A program made the translations under genes and the position numbers. From the NCBI GenBank assembly GCA_016927595.1, contig JAFGMI010000003.1, forward strand, positions 1 to 64,000: a stretch of DNA of 64,000 nt, written 5' to 3'. Positions 8,063-16,461 of this stretch are shown here, piece by piece; within the stretch, counting starts at the first letter, position 1; every line of letters starts with the position of its first letter. The notes under the pieces were generated by a model. That model was not told where the DNA came from. It was given only the letters and a program-made list of their open reading frames with translations, and ran no database searches. Origin of the DNA: Melioribacteraceae bacterium (GTDB lineage: Bacteria; Bacteroidota; Ignavibacteria; Ignavibacteriales; Melioribacteraceae).

Positions 8063-8068
8063 TTTTTT

Positions 8069-8271
8069 CCGCGCTGCCAGTACATAAAGAACTATTAAGT
8101 TAAACCATAAGGGTTATTGACTTACGGCGTGTATTACAGGCCTCATCCCGGTTATAACCGCCTTTGGTGGTTTGGTCGGGATCCCGTAAACGGGACAGTG
8201 GACGTAAAAAGCGTCGGGCAATTCCCCGCACTGTATGGGAAGGGTTCTTAAACGTTTACTGGCAGGCGCGG
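8069..8271 (+). ncRNA. ssrS: 6S RNA
   Basis: A structured RNA of about 203 bases between zapA and RNase Y. The ends pair: CCGCGCTGCCAGTA (8069-8082) with TACTGGCAGGCGCGG (8257-8271), leaving one bulged G. Just inside, AAGAAC (8087-8092) pairs with GTTCTT (8244-8249). The interior holds further hairpins (ATCCCG with CGGGAT; CCCGTAAACGGG). A long closing helix, a bulged rod and a length near 200 fit 6S RNA, which mimics an open promoter and binds RNA polymerase. 6S genes commonly lie next to zapA. Ends are inferred from pairing and may be off by a few bases. Confidence 0.82.
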
Positions 8272-8306
8272 CTTTAATATATATATTGATTTTATCGGAG
8301 GAAAAT

Positions 8307-9878
8307 ATGGAATGGTTTGTTCCAATTTATGTTATACCGGTTTCCGTATTATTGATTATCATCGCATTTTATCTTGGATGGGCAATAAATTCAAAAATCG
8401 GTAAGAATAATATCCACTCTGCGAAAGAAAAATCTGAAGCAATAATTGCAGATGCGGAGAAAGAAGCAAAAAGTATTAAAAAGGAAAAACTGCTCGAAGT
8501 AAAAGACGAATGGTTTAAGAAGAAACAGGAATTCGATGGCGAGGTAAATACTAAACGTCAAAAACTTCAGAGTATTGAAAAAAAACTTGAGCTGAGAGAA
8601 GAAAATATTGAAAAGAAATATGATCTTGTTATTTCCAAAGAAAAGGAAAATAAGCAGCTTGAAAAACAGATTTCAGAACGACAGGAGTTGATTAAAAGAA
8701 AAGAAGAAGAATTAAGTAAATTAATCGTTGAACAAAACGTCAGGCTGGAAAAAATTGCTTCGCTTACTTCTGAAGAAGCAAAAAAGATGTTGATGGAAAA
8801 TATGGTCAACAAGGCAAAGTCTGATGCATCGCAGGCTATTCAGCAGATAAGAGACGAGGCAAAAGCCGAAGCAAAAAAAATTGCCCAGAAAATTGTGGTT
8901 CAGGCTATTCAAAGAACAGCTGTGGATCATTCGGTTGAAACAACTGTATCGGTTGTACAAATACAGAATGACGAAATGAAAGGAAGGATTATTGGCCGTG
9001 AAGGGAGAAATATTCGCGCCTTCGAAGCCGCTACGGGCGTGGATGTTATTGTCGACGATACCCCTGAAGCTGTTATACTCTCGGCTTTTGATCAATTCAG
9101 AAGAGAAGTAGCAAGAATTGCTCTCGAAAGATTAATAGCAGACGGACGGATTCACCCGGCCAGAATCGAAGAGGTGGTTGCAAAGGTTGAGTCCGAACTC
9201 GAAGAAGAGATTATGCGTGAAGGAGAGAATACGGTAATTCAGCTTGGTTTGCACGGAGTGCATCCGGAACTTGTGAAACACATTGGTAAAATGAAATACC
9301 GCTCAAGCTACGGACAAAATCTGCTGCAGCATAGTATCGAAGTTGCATATTTAACAGGGATAATGGCATCGGAATTGGGCTTCGATCCGCTGATTGCCAA
9401 AAAAGCCGGACTTATGCATGATATCGGAAAAACAGTAGATAAAAGTATTGAAGGTCCGCATGCTCTTATCGGTTACGATCTTGCAAAAAAGTTTAAGGAA
9501 CATCATATTGTTGTAAACGCAATCGGAAGCCATCACGAGGATATTGAAATGGAACATCCGATTGCAGCACTTGTTCAGGCTGCTGATGCCATTAGCGGCG
9601 CTCGTCCCGGAGCAAGAAGAGAACCTCTCGAATCGTACGTTAAAAGACTTGAGAATCTCGAAGGTATTGCAAAAACTTTCGAAGGAGTGGCTAAAACCTA
9701 TGCAATACAGGCTGGTAGAGAGGTCAGGGTTATTGTTGAGCCTGATAAGGCTGATGATGATTTTTCAGATAAACTTGCATACGATATAGCGCAGAAGATT
9801 GAAGAAGAAATGGAATATCCGGGACAGATTAAAGTAACCGTTATCCGTGAAGTAAGAAAAATAGCATACGCAAAATAA
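8307..9878 (+). CDS. rny: Ribonuclease Y
   Basis: Membrane-anchored endoribonuclease that starts mRNA decay. The 523 residues match the family. One N-terminal membrane helix (about 3-24) is followed by a long charged coiled coil (about 35-205), a KH RNA-binding domain (GRIIGREGRNIRAFEAATGV) and an HD domain with metal motif LMHDIGK, then IGSHHEDIE and the C-terminal PGQIKVTVIRE. The frame opens upstream inside the 6S RNA. The ATG at 8307 is chosen because CGGAGG lies 5 bases before it and the protein then begins directly with its anchor. A terminator follows. Confidence 0.96.
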   Translation: MEWFVPIYVIPVSVLLIIIAFYLGWAINSKIGKNNIHSAKEKSEAIIADAEKEAKSIKKEKLLEVKDEWFKKKQEFDGEVNTKRQKLQSIEKKLELREENIEKKYDLVISKEKENKQLEKQISERQELIKRKEEELSKLIVEQNVRLEKIASLTSEEAKKMLMENMVNKAKSDASQAIQQIRDEAKAEAKKIAQKIVVQAIQRTAVDHSVETTVSVVQIQNDEMKGRIIGREGRNIRAFEAATGVDVIVDDTPEAVILSAFDQFRREVARIALERLIADGRIHPARIEEVVAKVESELEEEIMREGENTVIQLGLHGVHPELVKHIGKMKYRSSYGQNLLQHSIEVAYLTGIMASELGFDPLIAKKAGLMHDIGKTVDKSIEGPHALIGYDLAKKFKEHHIVVNAIGSHHEDIEMEHPIAALVQAADAISGARPGARREPLESYVKRLENLEGIAKTFEGVAKTYAIQAGREVRVIVEPDKADDDFSDKLAYDIAQKIEEEMEYPGQIKVTVIREVRKIAYAK

Positions 9879-9885
9879 TAATTAG

Positions 9886-9911
9886 AGCCCGATTTAAGAT
9901 CGGGTTTTTTT
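9886..9911 (+). terminator. Intrinsic terminator after rny, abutting coaE
   Basis: CCCGAT and ATCGGG around a TTAAG loop (stem within 9886-9904) are followed by seven T residues (9905-9911). The coaE ATG begins at 9912, directly after the T-tract. coaE therefore has no room for its own ribosome binding site outside the hairpin. Confidence 0.85.
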
Positions 9912-10520
9912 ATGTCAGGAAAATTTAAAATAGCCGTAACCGGTGGTATAGGAGCCGGGAAATCTGAAGTATGTGCATTCCTTGAATCATCGGGGTATAA
10001 GGTAATTTATGCCGATAAAATTGCGAAAGATTTATTATACAATCACCCGGTTGTTAAGAATAAAATAATCAAATTTTTCGGCAGCGAAGCCTATACTTCA
10101 GACGGTCCCGATAAAACATTTCTAGCCCGGAATGTCTTTTCAAACATGGAAAGTCTTGAAAAGATAAACTCCATTATTCACCCGGAAACCTTAAAGATAA
10201 TTCAAACTGAAACAAATAAAATACTGGAATCGGAAAAATTTGTTTTTGTTGAATCTGCACTGATATTTGAAGCTAAACGTGAAAAATATTTTGACCTGAT
10301 AATACTTGTTGTAGCAGAAAAATCAATCCGGGTAAAACGTACTTCCGGAAATCTGCAAATAACTGAAAGCGAAGTTCTTGAAAGAATGAATATGCAAATA
10401 GATGACGACATTAAAAGACAGCGCGCAGATTTTACGATTGAAAATAATGACTCATTAGATGGATTACATGCAAGGTGCAGACTCGTTTTAGGTATTATTA
10501 AAACTCTGTCTGTCTTGTAA
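9912..10520 (+). CDS. coaE: Dephospho-CoA kinase
   Basis: Catalyses the last step of coenzyme A synthesis, phosphorylating the ribose 3'-OH of dephospho-CoA. The 202 residues match CoaE. The P-loop GGIGAGKS is at about residues 11-18, followed by YADKIAKDLL, IIHPETLK and FVFVESALIFEAKREKYFD, then the lid with RMNMQIDDDIKRQRADF and FTIENNDS. The ATG lies directly behind a terminator T-tract with no Shine-Dalgarno sequence. How it is transcribed and translated is therefore unclear. Confidence 0.92.
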   Translation: MSGKFKIAVTGGIGAGKSEVCAFLESSGYKVIYADKIAKDLLYNHPVVKNKIIKFFGSEAYTSDGPDKTFLARNVFSNMESLEKINSIIHPETLKIIQTETNKILESEKFVFVESALIFEAKREKYFDLIILVVAEKSIRVKRTSGNLQITESEVLERMNMQIDDDIKRQRADFTIENNDSLDGLHARCRLVLGIIKTLSVL

Positions 10521-10532
10521 TTTTAGAATCTC

Positions 10533-10540
10533 TATCTTTG
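10533..10540 (+). promoter_or_regulatory. Candidate -7 promoter element for proline dehydrogenase
   Basis: TATCTTTG matches the Bacteroidetes -7 consensus TAnnTTTG exactly, in the 78-base gap before the proline dehydrogenase gene. The best upstream TTG (10515-10517) is only 15 bases away, shorter than the 20 seen at the tRNA promoters, so support is partial. Confidence 0.35.
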
Positions 10541-10598
10541 TAATATTGATTTACATTTTGTGCAGGACTAATTTTGTGTATTAAATTGTGAGGAAAAA

Positions 10599-11498
10599 TT
10601 GAAAGCTGTTAATAATCTGATTGTAGGGCTGGTTAAATCCATGCCGAAACAGGTTGTGCATATTTTTGCAAAAAAGTATATCGCGGGAGAAAAGCTTGAC
10701 GATGGTGTAAAGGTTGTTAAAGAATTGAATTCAAAAGGTATTTGTGCTACACTGGATGTACTGGGAGAATCGGTTAGAACGAAAGCCGAAGCCAGAGAAG
10801 CTAAGGAAGATTGCCTGAAAGTTCTGGATGCGATTGAAGAAAACAAACTCGATTCCAATTTGTCAATCAAACCGACACAGCTAGGACTGGCAATTGATCG
10901 CGAATTTGCATTTGATCTATTAAAAGAAATTCTCGACCGGGCAAAGAAATACGATAACTTTGTGAGAATCGATATGGAAGATTCCAGTGTTACGGATGAT
11001 ATATTCTGGTTCTATGAGCAGGCTAAAACTTACTACCCGAAAGTTGGAATAGTCGTCCAGTCCTACCTAAAAAGAAATATCGATGATGTGAAAAGGCTTA
11101 GTCTGAATGGAACAAATTACAGACTTTGCAAGGGAATATATGTTGAACCGGAGGAGATCGCATTCAAGGACAGACAAGAGGTTAGAGATAAGTATGTAGA
11201 AGCTCTGACTATAATGCTCAGGAACGGTAACTATGTCGGTATTGCCACACATGATGATTATCTAATTGATGCAGCGTATAAACTAATTGATGAATTAAAA
11301 ATCCCGAAAGACAAGTTTGAGTTTCAAATGCTGTACGGAGTTAAAGAAAGTCTTCGCGATAAGATTAACGCAGATGGTCATAAAGTACGTGTTTACGTTC
11401 CATACGGGGATCATTGGTATGCATATTCCATCAGAAGACTGCAGGAAAATCCGCAGGTTGCCTGGTATATTACAAAAAGTATCTTCTCTCTGAATTGA
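10599..11498 (+). CDS. Proline dehydrogenase (single-domain)
   Basis: FAD enzyme that oxidises proline to pyrroline-5-carboxylate and passes electrons to the quinone pool. The 299 residues fit the short monofunctional PRODH rather than bifunctional PutA. The barrel shows ATLDVLGESV, SIKPTQLGLA, VRIDMEDSSV, YRLCKGIYVEP, GIATHDD, FQMLYGV, and the substrate-binding tail YSIRRLQENPQV. It starts with TTG at 10599, preceded by GAGGA. No pyrroline-5-carboxylate dehydrogenase is in the window. Its TGA overlaps the tsaD ATG by one base, so the two are probably translated together although functionally unrelated. Confidence 0.92.
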   Translation: MKAVNNLIVGLVKSMPKQVVHIFAKKYIAGEKLDDGVKVVKELNSKGICATLDVLGESVRTKAEAREAKEDCLKVLDAIEENKLDSNLSIKPTQLGLAIDREFAFDLLKEILDRAKKYDNFVRIDMEDSSVTDDIFWFYEQAKTYYPKVGIVVQSYLKRNIDDVKRLSLNGTNYRLCKGIYVEPEEIAFKDRQEVRDKYVEALTIMLRNGNYVGIATHDDYLIDAAYKLIDELKIPKDKFEFQMLYGVKESLRDKINADGHKVRVYVPYGDHWYAYSIRRLQENPQVAWYITKSIFSLN

Positions 11499-12511
11499 TG
11501 AATGTATTAGGGATTGAAACATCTTGTGACGAGACTTCCGTTGCTGTTATTTCGAACGGGCAGCTTAAGGTAAATCTTATTTCTTCTCAGGATTTTCATA
11601 TTAAGTTCGGCGGTGTGGTACCCGAGTTATCAAGCAGGGCACATCTGCAGACTGTTACACCTCTGATGAAAGAAGCACTTCATCAGGCAATGCTAGAATT
11701 AAAAGAGATCGAGGTAATTGCAGCAACCGCTGGTCCCGGTTTGATTGGAGCATTATTAGTTGGTCTTACCTTTGCAAAAGGTTTATGCTATTCGCTGGAT
11801 AAAACCTTTATACCAGTAAATCACATCGAGGGGCATATTTTCTCCGGATTCTTAATGGAAGACAAACCGCAATATCCCTATTTGTGTCTTGTAGTATCAG
11901 GAGGGCACAGTCTTCTCCTGATAGTTGAAGATGATCTGAGAATAAAAAAACTTGGAGGCACAATTGACGATGCTGCAGGCGAAGCTTTTGATAAAGCTGC
12001 TAAAATGATGGGGCTAGGTTATCCCGGTGGTCCGAATATTCAAATGTATGCTGAGAAAGGTAATCCCGATGCAATAAAATTTCCCATAGCACAACTGAAA
12101 AATAAATACGATTATTCATTCAGCGGATTAAAAACCGCTTTGCTTAGATTTATACAAAAGGAGTATGAGGGAAAAGTGCCGGAAAGTGATCTTCCGGATC
12201 TGGCGGCTTCATTTCAGAAGACTATTTCCGATACACTTACAACTAATGTTATCAAAGCATTAAATGAATATAAGGTTAAATCTATTTCTGTTGTCGGAGG
12301 AGTTGCTGCTAACAGATATATACAAAATGCTTTTCATGAGATAGCGGAAAGTCGTAATTTGAAATTAGTTATACCTGACCAGCAGTATTGCGGTGATAAT
12401 GCAGCAATGATAGCCTACAGAGGGATGCTGCTGCATCTTAATAAGAAAAAGTATAATCTTGGTTTTAATGCCTTTCCGTCAATATCCGAGGGGATGTTTT
12501 CCGATGGATAA
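11498..12511 (+). CDS. tsaD: tRNA N6-adenosine threonylcarbamoyltransferase
   Basis: Transfers threonylcarbamoyl to A37 of ANN-decoding tRNAs, with TsaB and TsaE. The product has 337 residues, the same as E. coli TsaD. It shows the ASKHA-fold start LGIETSCDETSVAV, the metal-binding HIEGH, VSGGHSLLL, the core GEAFDKAAKMMGLGYPGGP, and C-terminal VVGGVAANRYI and CGDNAAMIAYRG. The ATG at 11498 overlaps the preceding TGA. The frame is open further upstream, but that part lies inside proline dehydrogenase. The mltG start lies 8 bases inside its 3' end. Confidence 0.96.
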   Translation: MNVLGIETSCDETSVAVISNGQLKVNLISSQDFHIKFGGVVPELSSRAHLQTVTPLMKEALHQAMLELKEIEVIAATAGPGLIGALLVGLTFAKGLCYSLDKTFIPVNHIEGHIFSGFLMEDKPQYPYLCLVVSGGHSLLLIVEDDLRIKKLGGTIDDAAGEAFDKAAKMMGLGYPGGPNIQMYAEKGNPDAIKFPIAQLKNKYDYSFSGLKTALLRFIQKEYEGKVPESDLPDLAASFQKTISDTLTTNVIKALNEYKVKSISVVGGVAANRYIQNAFHEIAESRNLKLVIPDQQYCGDNAAMIAYRGMLLHLNKKKYNLGFNAFPSISEGMFSDG

Positions 12512-13538
12512 AACTTCTCTGAAATTAACACGTAACGATGCCTATCTGATTTCCGGTGTTTTCGGTTTTTTGCTCGGACTTCTCCTCTTTATATTTTTTA
12601 CCCCAAACTATTATTATGTAAAAGCTCCCTACGAATTCGAGGTAAAAACCGGCTGGTCTTTTCGAACAGTTGCAGACTCTCTCTATGTCCGCAGAATAAT
12701 TCCAAACAAAACCATGTTTAGAATCGCTGCATTTTTCTACAGTGCTGAATCGAGAATTAAAGCCGGCAAATATAGCCTGCCGAACGGGCTGAATTATTTC
12801 GATCTGATTGAAATGCTGATTCATGGATCTGATTCACATCAGGAATTAATTACTATTCCCGAAGGGATATGGCAGCATAATCTTGCAGGTCTTTTTCAGG
12901 AAAAGTTCGACATTGACTCAGCAAGATTTATGAAATTGAGCAAGGACAGATCTTTTTTATCCAGGATAGGTGTAAACTCTTCGACTGCCGAGGGTTATTT
13001 GCTTCCTGATACATATTATTTTTATGAAGATGCTAAGGAGGAAGAAATAATTGCTAAATTGAAGGGTGAAATGGATAAACTGTTTCTGCCTGATTCTATT
13101 CAGCAGCAAATGAAGCTGCTCGGCATGAACCAACATCAGATTTTAACACTGGCTTCTATTATTGAAGGTGAGTCGAATATCGTAAGTGAATTCAAGAAGA
13201 TATCCGGAGTTTATCATAACCGTTTAGGGAAAAGTATCGCTCTTCAGGCAGATCCTACTATTCAGTACCTTAAAAGATACAGCAGAAGAAAAAATAAAAT
13301 TTATTATAGAGATTTGGACAGAGATTCACCGTATAATACGTATAAATACAGGGGGCTGCCGCCAACCCCGATTAATAATCCTGGCAAAGATGCAGTTATG
13401 GCGGCTCTGTTTCCTGAAAAACACGATTATTATTATTTTGTAGCTGATGGTAGCGGCGGACATGTATTTGCTAAATCGTTGAGTGAACATAATAAAAACG
13501 TTAGGAATTACAGGCGATGGAGAAATTCTCAGAATTAG
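12504..13538 (+). CDS. mltG: Endolytic peptidoglycan transglycosylase MltG (YceG-like)
   Basis: Inner-membrane lytic transglycosylase that cuts nascent glycan strands. The 344 residues are in the family range. A short cytoplasmic N-terminus leads to one membrane helix (about 12-34), a LysM-like region (GWSFRTVADSL), and the YceG catalytic domain with ASIIEGES (catalytic Glu), VYHNRL, LQADPTIQYL, YNTYKYRGLPPTPINNPG and YYFVADGSGGHVFAKS. The ATG at 12504 has GAGGGG about 10 bases upstream. The earlier ATG at 12459 would place the start inside tsaD and add a polar stretch before the anchor. Confidence 0.94.
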   Translation: MDKTSLKLTRNDAYLISGVFGFLLGLLLFIFFTPNYYYVKAPYEFEVKTGWSFRTVADSLYVRRIIPNKTMFRIAAFFYSAESRIKAGKYSLPNGLNYFDLIEMLIHGSDSHQELITIPEGIWQHNLAGLFQEKFDIDSARFMKLSKDRSFLSRIGVNSSTAEGYLLPDTYYFYEDAKEEEIIAKLKGEMDKLFLPDSIQQQMKLLGMNQHQILTLASIIEGESNIVSEFKKISGVYHNRLGKSIALQADPTIQYLKRYSRRKNKIYYRDLDRDSPYNTYKYRGLPPTPINNPGKDAVMAALFPEKHDYYYFVADGSGGHVFAKSLSEHNKNVRNYRRWRNSQN

Positions 13539-15208
13539 TTTCAGCATTCTTTTCGGTTTTAATCAGCGCGTTGTTACTGTTCTCATGCGCTAATCAAATC
13601 GGTCCCTCCGGGGGAGAGATTGATAAAATTCCTCCGGAAGTAATAGAGGTTTATCCTGCCGATCGAAGTGTTAATTTTAACGACGACAGAATTGAAATAT
13701 TTTTTTCGGAATATGTTGATAAAAGATCTGTCCAGGAAGCTGTATTTATTTCCCCCTCGGTAGAGGGAAAGTCGGAATATGACTGGAGCGGTACGTCTGT
13801 CGAGATAGTTTTTGAGGATTCATTAAAAAAGAATATTACATATACAGTTACAGTCGGTACTGATGTTGTCGATATTAACAACAGAAATATGATGAAGTCG
13901 GCATATTCGTTTACTTTCTCAACCGGACCGGAAATAGATTTCTGCAGCGTAAAAGGAAAAGTTCACGATAAAAATCCGGCAGGTACATTTGTATCTGCTT
14001 ACCTGCTGAGAGATACAATACCAAATCCCAGAACACAAAAACCCGATTACATTTCACAGGCGGGTGAATCAGGTACATACGAAATTCTTGGCATGGCTGC
14101 CGGAACATACAGAATTTTTGCAATTAAAGATGAACTGAGGAACCTGATTTACGATACCGGGGATGACTTATTCGGCACTCCGTTCCGTGATGTTGTTTTA
14201 ACTAAGTCTGATTCAATTTTTATAAACTTGAACTTTATTCTGGATTATGAAGATACAACTGAAGCAAATATAACCGAAGTTATTATGACTGACATGCATC
14301 ATATTTTGATAGATTTTACAGAACCTGTCGATACTGTTAAAAATAATGCTGATAACTTCAGAATAATAGACTCACTGAATCAAAAAGTTTATCCAGTAAA
14401 TTTTTTTTACAAAGGACAAAATAAGGGATCAAAATATTTTATATCATTGTCCGACAGTATTTCTGAAAGCGAACACCTGCACCTAATCGTAGAAAATGTT
14501 TTCGACAAAAAAGGTAATTTGAATCCGGCTGAGGCTGTATCTCTGGTATTATCAAATAAGCCGGATACAACAGCTCCCGGTTTGATATCTATGAAAACGG
14601 AATACCCCGGTAATGTAATTGATTTTTTAGATCCGTATATGATTGTAAATTATGATGATGCAGTCGCAAATCAGCGACTGAATCAGTTGTTTTCTTTTGC
14701 TGATGACAGGGGATTAATGCATGAAATTGATATAAACAAACTGGATGATGCAACTATTAAGATTATCGTTAAAAAATCACTTAAGCCTAAAAGCGAATAT
14801 AAACTTCTGATTAATTCAAGCAGTATTGAAGATGCTGCAGGAAATACTGGAAGTAAAAATGATACTATTAGAATAACAACGGTAAATGAACTAGAGTTCT
14901 CTGGATTGAACGGTGAAGTAATCCCAAATGATTCTACAGCGATTAATGTGCATCTGATTAATTCTCAGACTAATGAAATTGCTTACAAACAAACGCTGAT
15001 GACAGACTTCAGTTTTAATTTTAAAAGAGTCAGACCAGGCAAGTACTTATTGTTCGCGTTTGAAGATAAGAATAAAAATAATTTATTTGATAAAGGAAGT
15101 ATTGACCCATTCCTGTACTCGGAAAGATTTATTTTTTATCCCGATACCTTAAAACTGGCTGCAAGATGGCCCGTCGGCGATGTAAGAATTAAGTTCAACA
15201 CAAACTAA
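13517..15208 (+). CDS. Lipoprotein with Ig-like (Big_5-type) domains
   Basis: A 563-residue exported protein. The N-terminus is a lipoprotein signal peptide ending LLLFSC, with Cys24 as lipid attachment site. A bacterial Ig-like domain follows (PPEVIEVYPADRSVNFNDD, IEIFFSEYVDKRSVQEAVFI, SFTFSTG; about 40-145), then a carboxypeptidase-regulatory-like repeat (GTYEILGMAAGTYRIFAIKD) and further beta-sandwich repeats, with a closing GKYLLFAFEDKNKNNLFD. Such proteins are typical of Bacteroidota and relatives, and most have no known function. It overlaps mltG by 22 bases. The 3' end overlaps the convergent namZ gene by 4 bases. Confidence 0.88.
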   Translation: MEKFSELVSAFFSVLISALLLFSCANQIGPSGGEIDKIPPEVIEVYPADRSVNFNDDRIEIFFSEYVDKRSVQEAVFISPSVEGKSEYDWSGTSVEIVFEDSLKKNITYTVTVGTDVVDINNRNMMKSAYSFTFSTGPEIDFCSVKGKVHDKNPAGTFVSAYLLRDTIPNPRTQKPDYISQAGESGTYEILGMAAGTYRIFAIKDELRNLIYDTGDDLFGTPFRDVVLTKSDSIFINLNFILDYEDTTEANITEVIMTDMHHILIDFTEPVDTVKNNADNFRIIDSLNQKVYPVNFFYKGQNKGSKYFISLSDSISESEHLHLIVENVFDKKGNLNPAEAVSLVLSNKPDTTAPGLISMKTEYPGNVIDFLDPYMIVNYDDAVANQRLNQLFSFADDRGLMHEIDINKLDDATIKIIVKKSLKPKSEYKLLINSSSIEDAAGNTGSKNDTIRITTVNELEFSGLNGEVIPNDSTAINVHLINSQTNEIAYKQTLMTDFSFNFKRVRPGKYLLFAFEDKNKNNLFDKGSIDPFLYSERFIFYPDTLKLAARWPVGDVRIKFNTN

Positions 15209-16443
15209 TTATAAAGATAATACTTACTGCTTCTCTGCTTGAATTTTTCAGCATCAGCCTTAAGTAACTGCTCGATATCCTTATAACGCCATGATTGTAT
15301 AAACTTTTCTCTTATTTGATTTGAACCGAGTGCCTTATCAAAAGCTTTAATCTGATTTGATAATGCCTTATCAAAAATATTCAGATCCGGATACAGCTCC
15401 TTAACAGCCTGCAGGAAATAAAACTGCAGCGGCATTAAATCGACTTCATTGTAATCCGTTATAAAAATCTGCACACCACCTAAATTATTCCCTTTACCGT
15501 GAGCGTAATAAGGAATGTAATTTATCGGTCGGAATAACACGTTTTCGATATCATATGAATTTAATTTATCTGCTAAAAAGTTACCATCTATCCACTCAGC
15601 TGCGAAGGTCTGAAAGGGGAGAGTATAACCGACACCTATTGACACAGCATCTCGAAGCTCACCGACTATTCCACTGCAGACATAATAAAAAGGTGAATAA
15701 TTGTGAGGTATGTGCGGGGAAGTTAAAATCCAGGGAAGACCAGTCTGATCAAACGTCATGTTTCTTTGCCATCCTTCCATTTCAATTACTGTTAAATCAC
15801 ATTTAACACCATTCTTTAACATTCCCTCTTCGTTCAGAAGAATAGCAAGTTCGCCGCATGTCAATCCGTAGACATAAGGAATTTTGAACTGACTAATGAA
15901 AGAAATATACTCGTCTTCAACGATACTTCCTTCAACCCTGATCCCGCCGAGCGGATTTGGTCTGTCGAGAATAAATACTTCCTTACCATTTTCTGCCGCA
16001 GATTCCATCACAAGCCCCATCGTGCTGATAAATGTATAAGATCTGCAGCCTATATCCTGAATGTCGTATACGATGGCATCAATGTCTTTTAACATTTCCG
16101 GAGTAGGTTTTCTCGTTTTACCATATAGTGAATAAACCGGTAATTGAGTGCGTTCGTCCGTATAATTATCCACCAGCTGTCCGCCCTCAATATTTCCGCG
16201 TACTCCGTGTTCCGGACCATATAATACCGCAAGATTTAAGTTCTGAGCTTCAAACAAAATATCTACGGTGGATTTTAATTCACTGTCAACTCCTGAAGCA
16301 TTAGTAACTAATCCTAATCTCATGCCTTCGAGCTGTTTAAAATTGTTTTCACGCAGAATCTCAATACCTGTTTTCACCTTTTGCGGCATAATGCATTGTG
16401 CTAAGAATATCAGCACTATATTTATCAGGAATAATTTTTTCAT
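15205..16443 (-). CDS. namZ: Exo-beta-N-acetylmuramidase NamZ family protein (DUF1343)
   Basis: A member of the DUF1343 family, characterised in other bacteria as an exo-lytic N-acetylmuramidase (NamZ/YbbC) that releases MurNAc from muropeptides. The 412 residues begin with a hydrophobic signal peptide (about 1-20). The core shows GLVTNASGVD, YGPEHGVRG, DAIVYDIQDIGCRSYTFIST, DRPNPLGG, YGLTCGELA and GVGYTLPFQTF, all family landmarks. AGGAA lies 6 bases before the ATG. It lies 18 bases downstream of hutI on the same strand, so the two share a transcript. Confidence 0.9.
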   Translation of the reverse strand: MKKLFLINIVLIFLAQCIMPQKVKTGIEILRENNFKQLEGMRLGLVTNASGVDSELKSTVDILFEAQNLNLAVLYGPEHGVRGNIEGGQLVDNYTDERTQLPVYSLYGKTRKPTPEMLKDIDAIVYDIQDIGCRSYTFISTMGLVMESAAENGKEVFILDRPNPLGGIRVEGSIVEDEYISFISQFKIPYVYGLTCGELAILLNEEGMLKNGVKCDLTVIEMEGWQRNMTFDQTGLPWILTSPHIPHNYSPFYYVCSGIVGELRDAVSIGVGYTLPFQTFAAEWIDGNFLADKLNSYDIENVLFRPINYIPYYAHGKGNNLGGVQIFITDYNEVDLMPLQFYFLQAVKELYPDLNIFDKALSNQIKAFDKALGSNQIREKFIQSWRYKDIEQLLKADAEKFKQRSSKYYLYN

Positions 16444-16461
16444 TTTATTTCCTTTATACCC

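Noticed and set aside
8235-8306. Upstream extension of RNase Y
   Set aside because: This stretch is the 3' part of the 6S RNA. ATG 8307 has an excellent ribosome binding site and the anchor helix follows directly.
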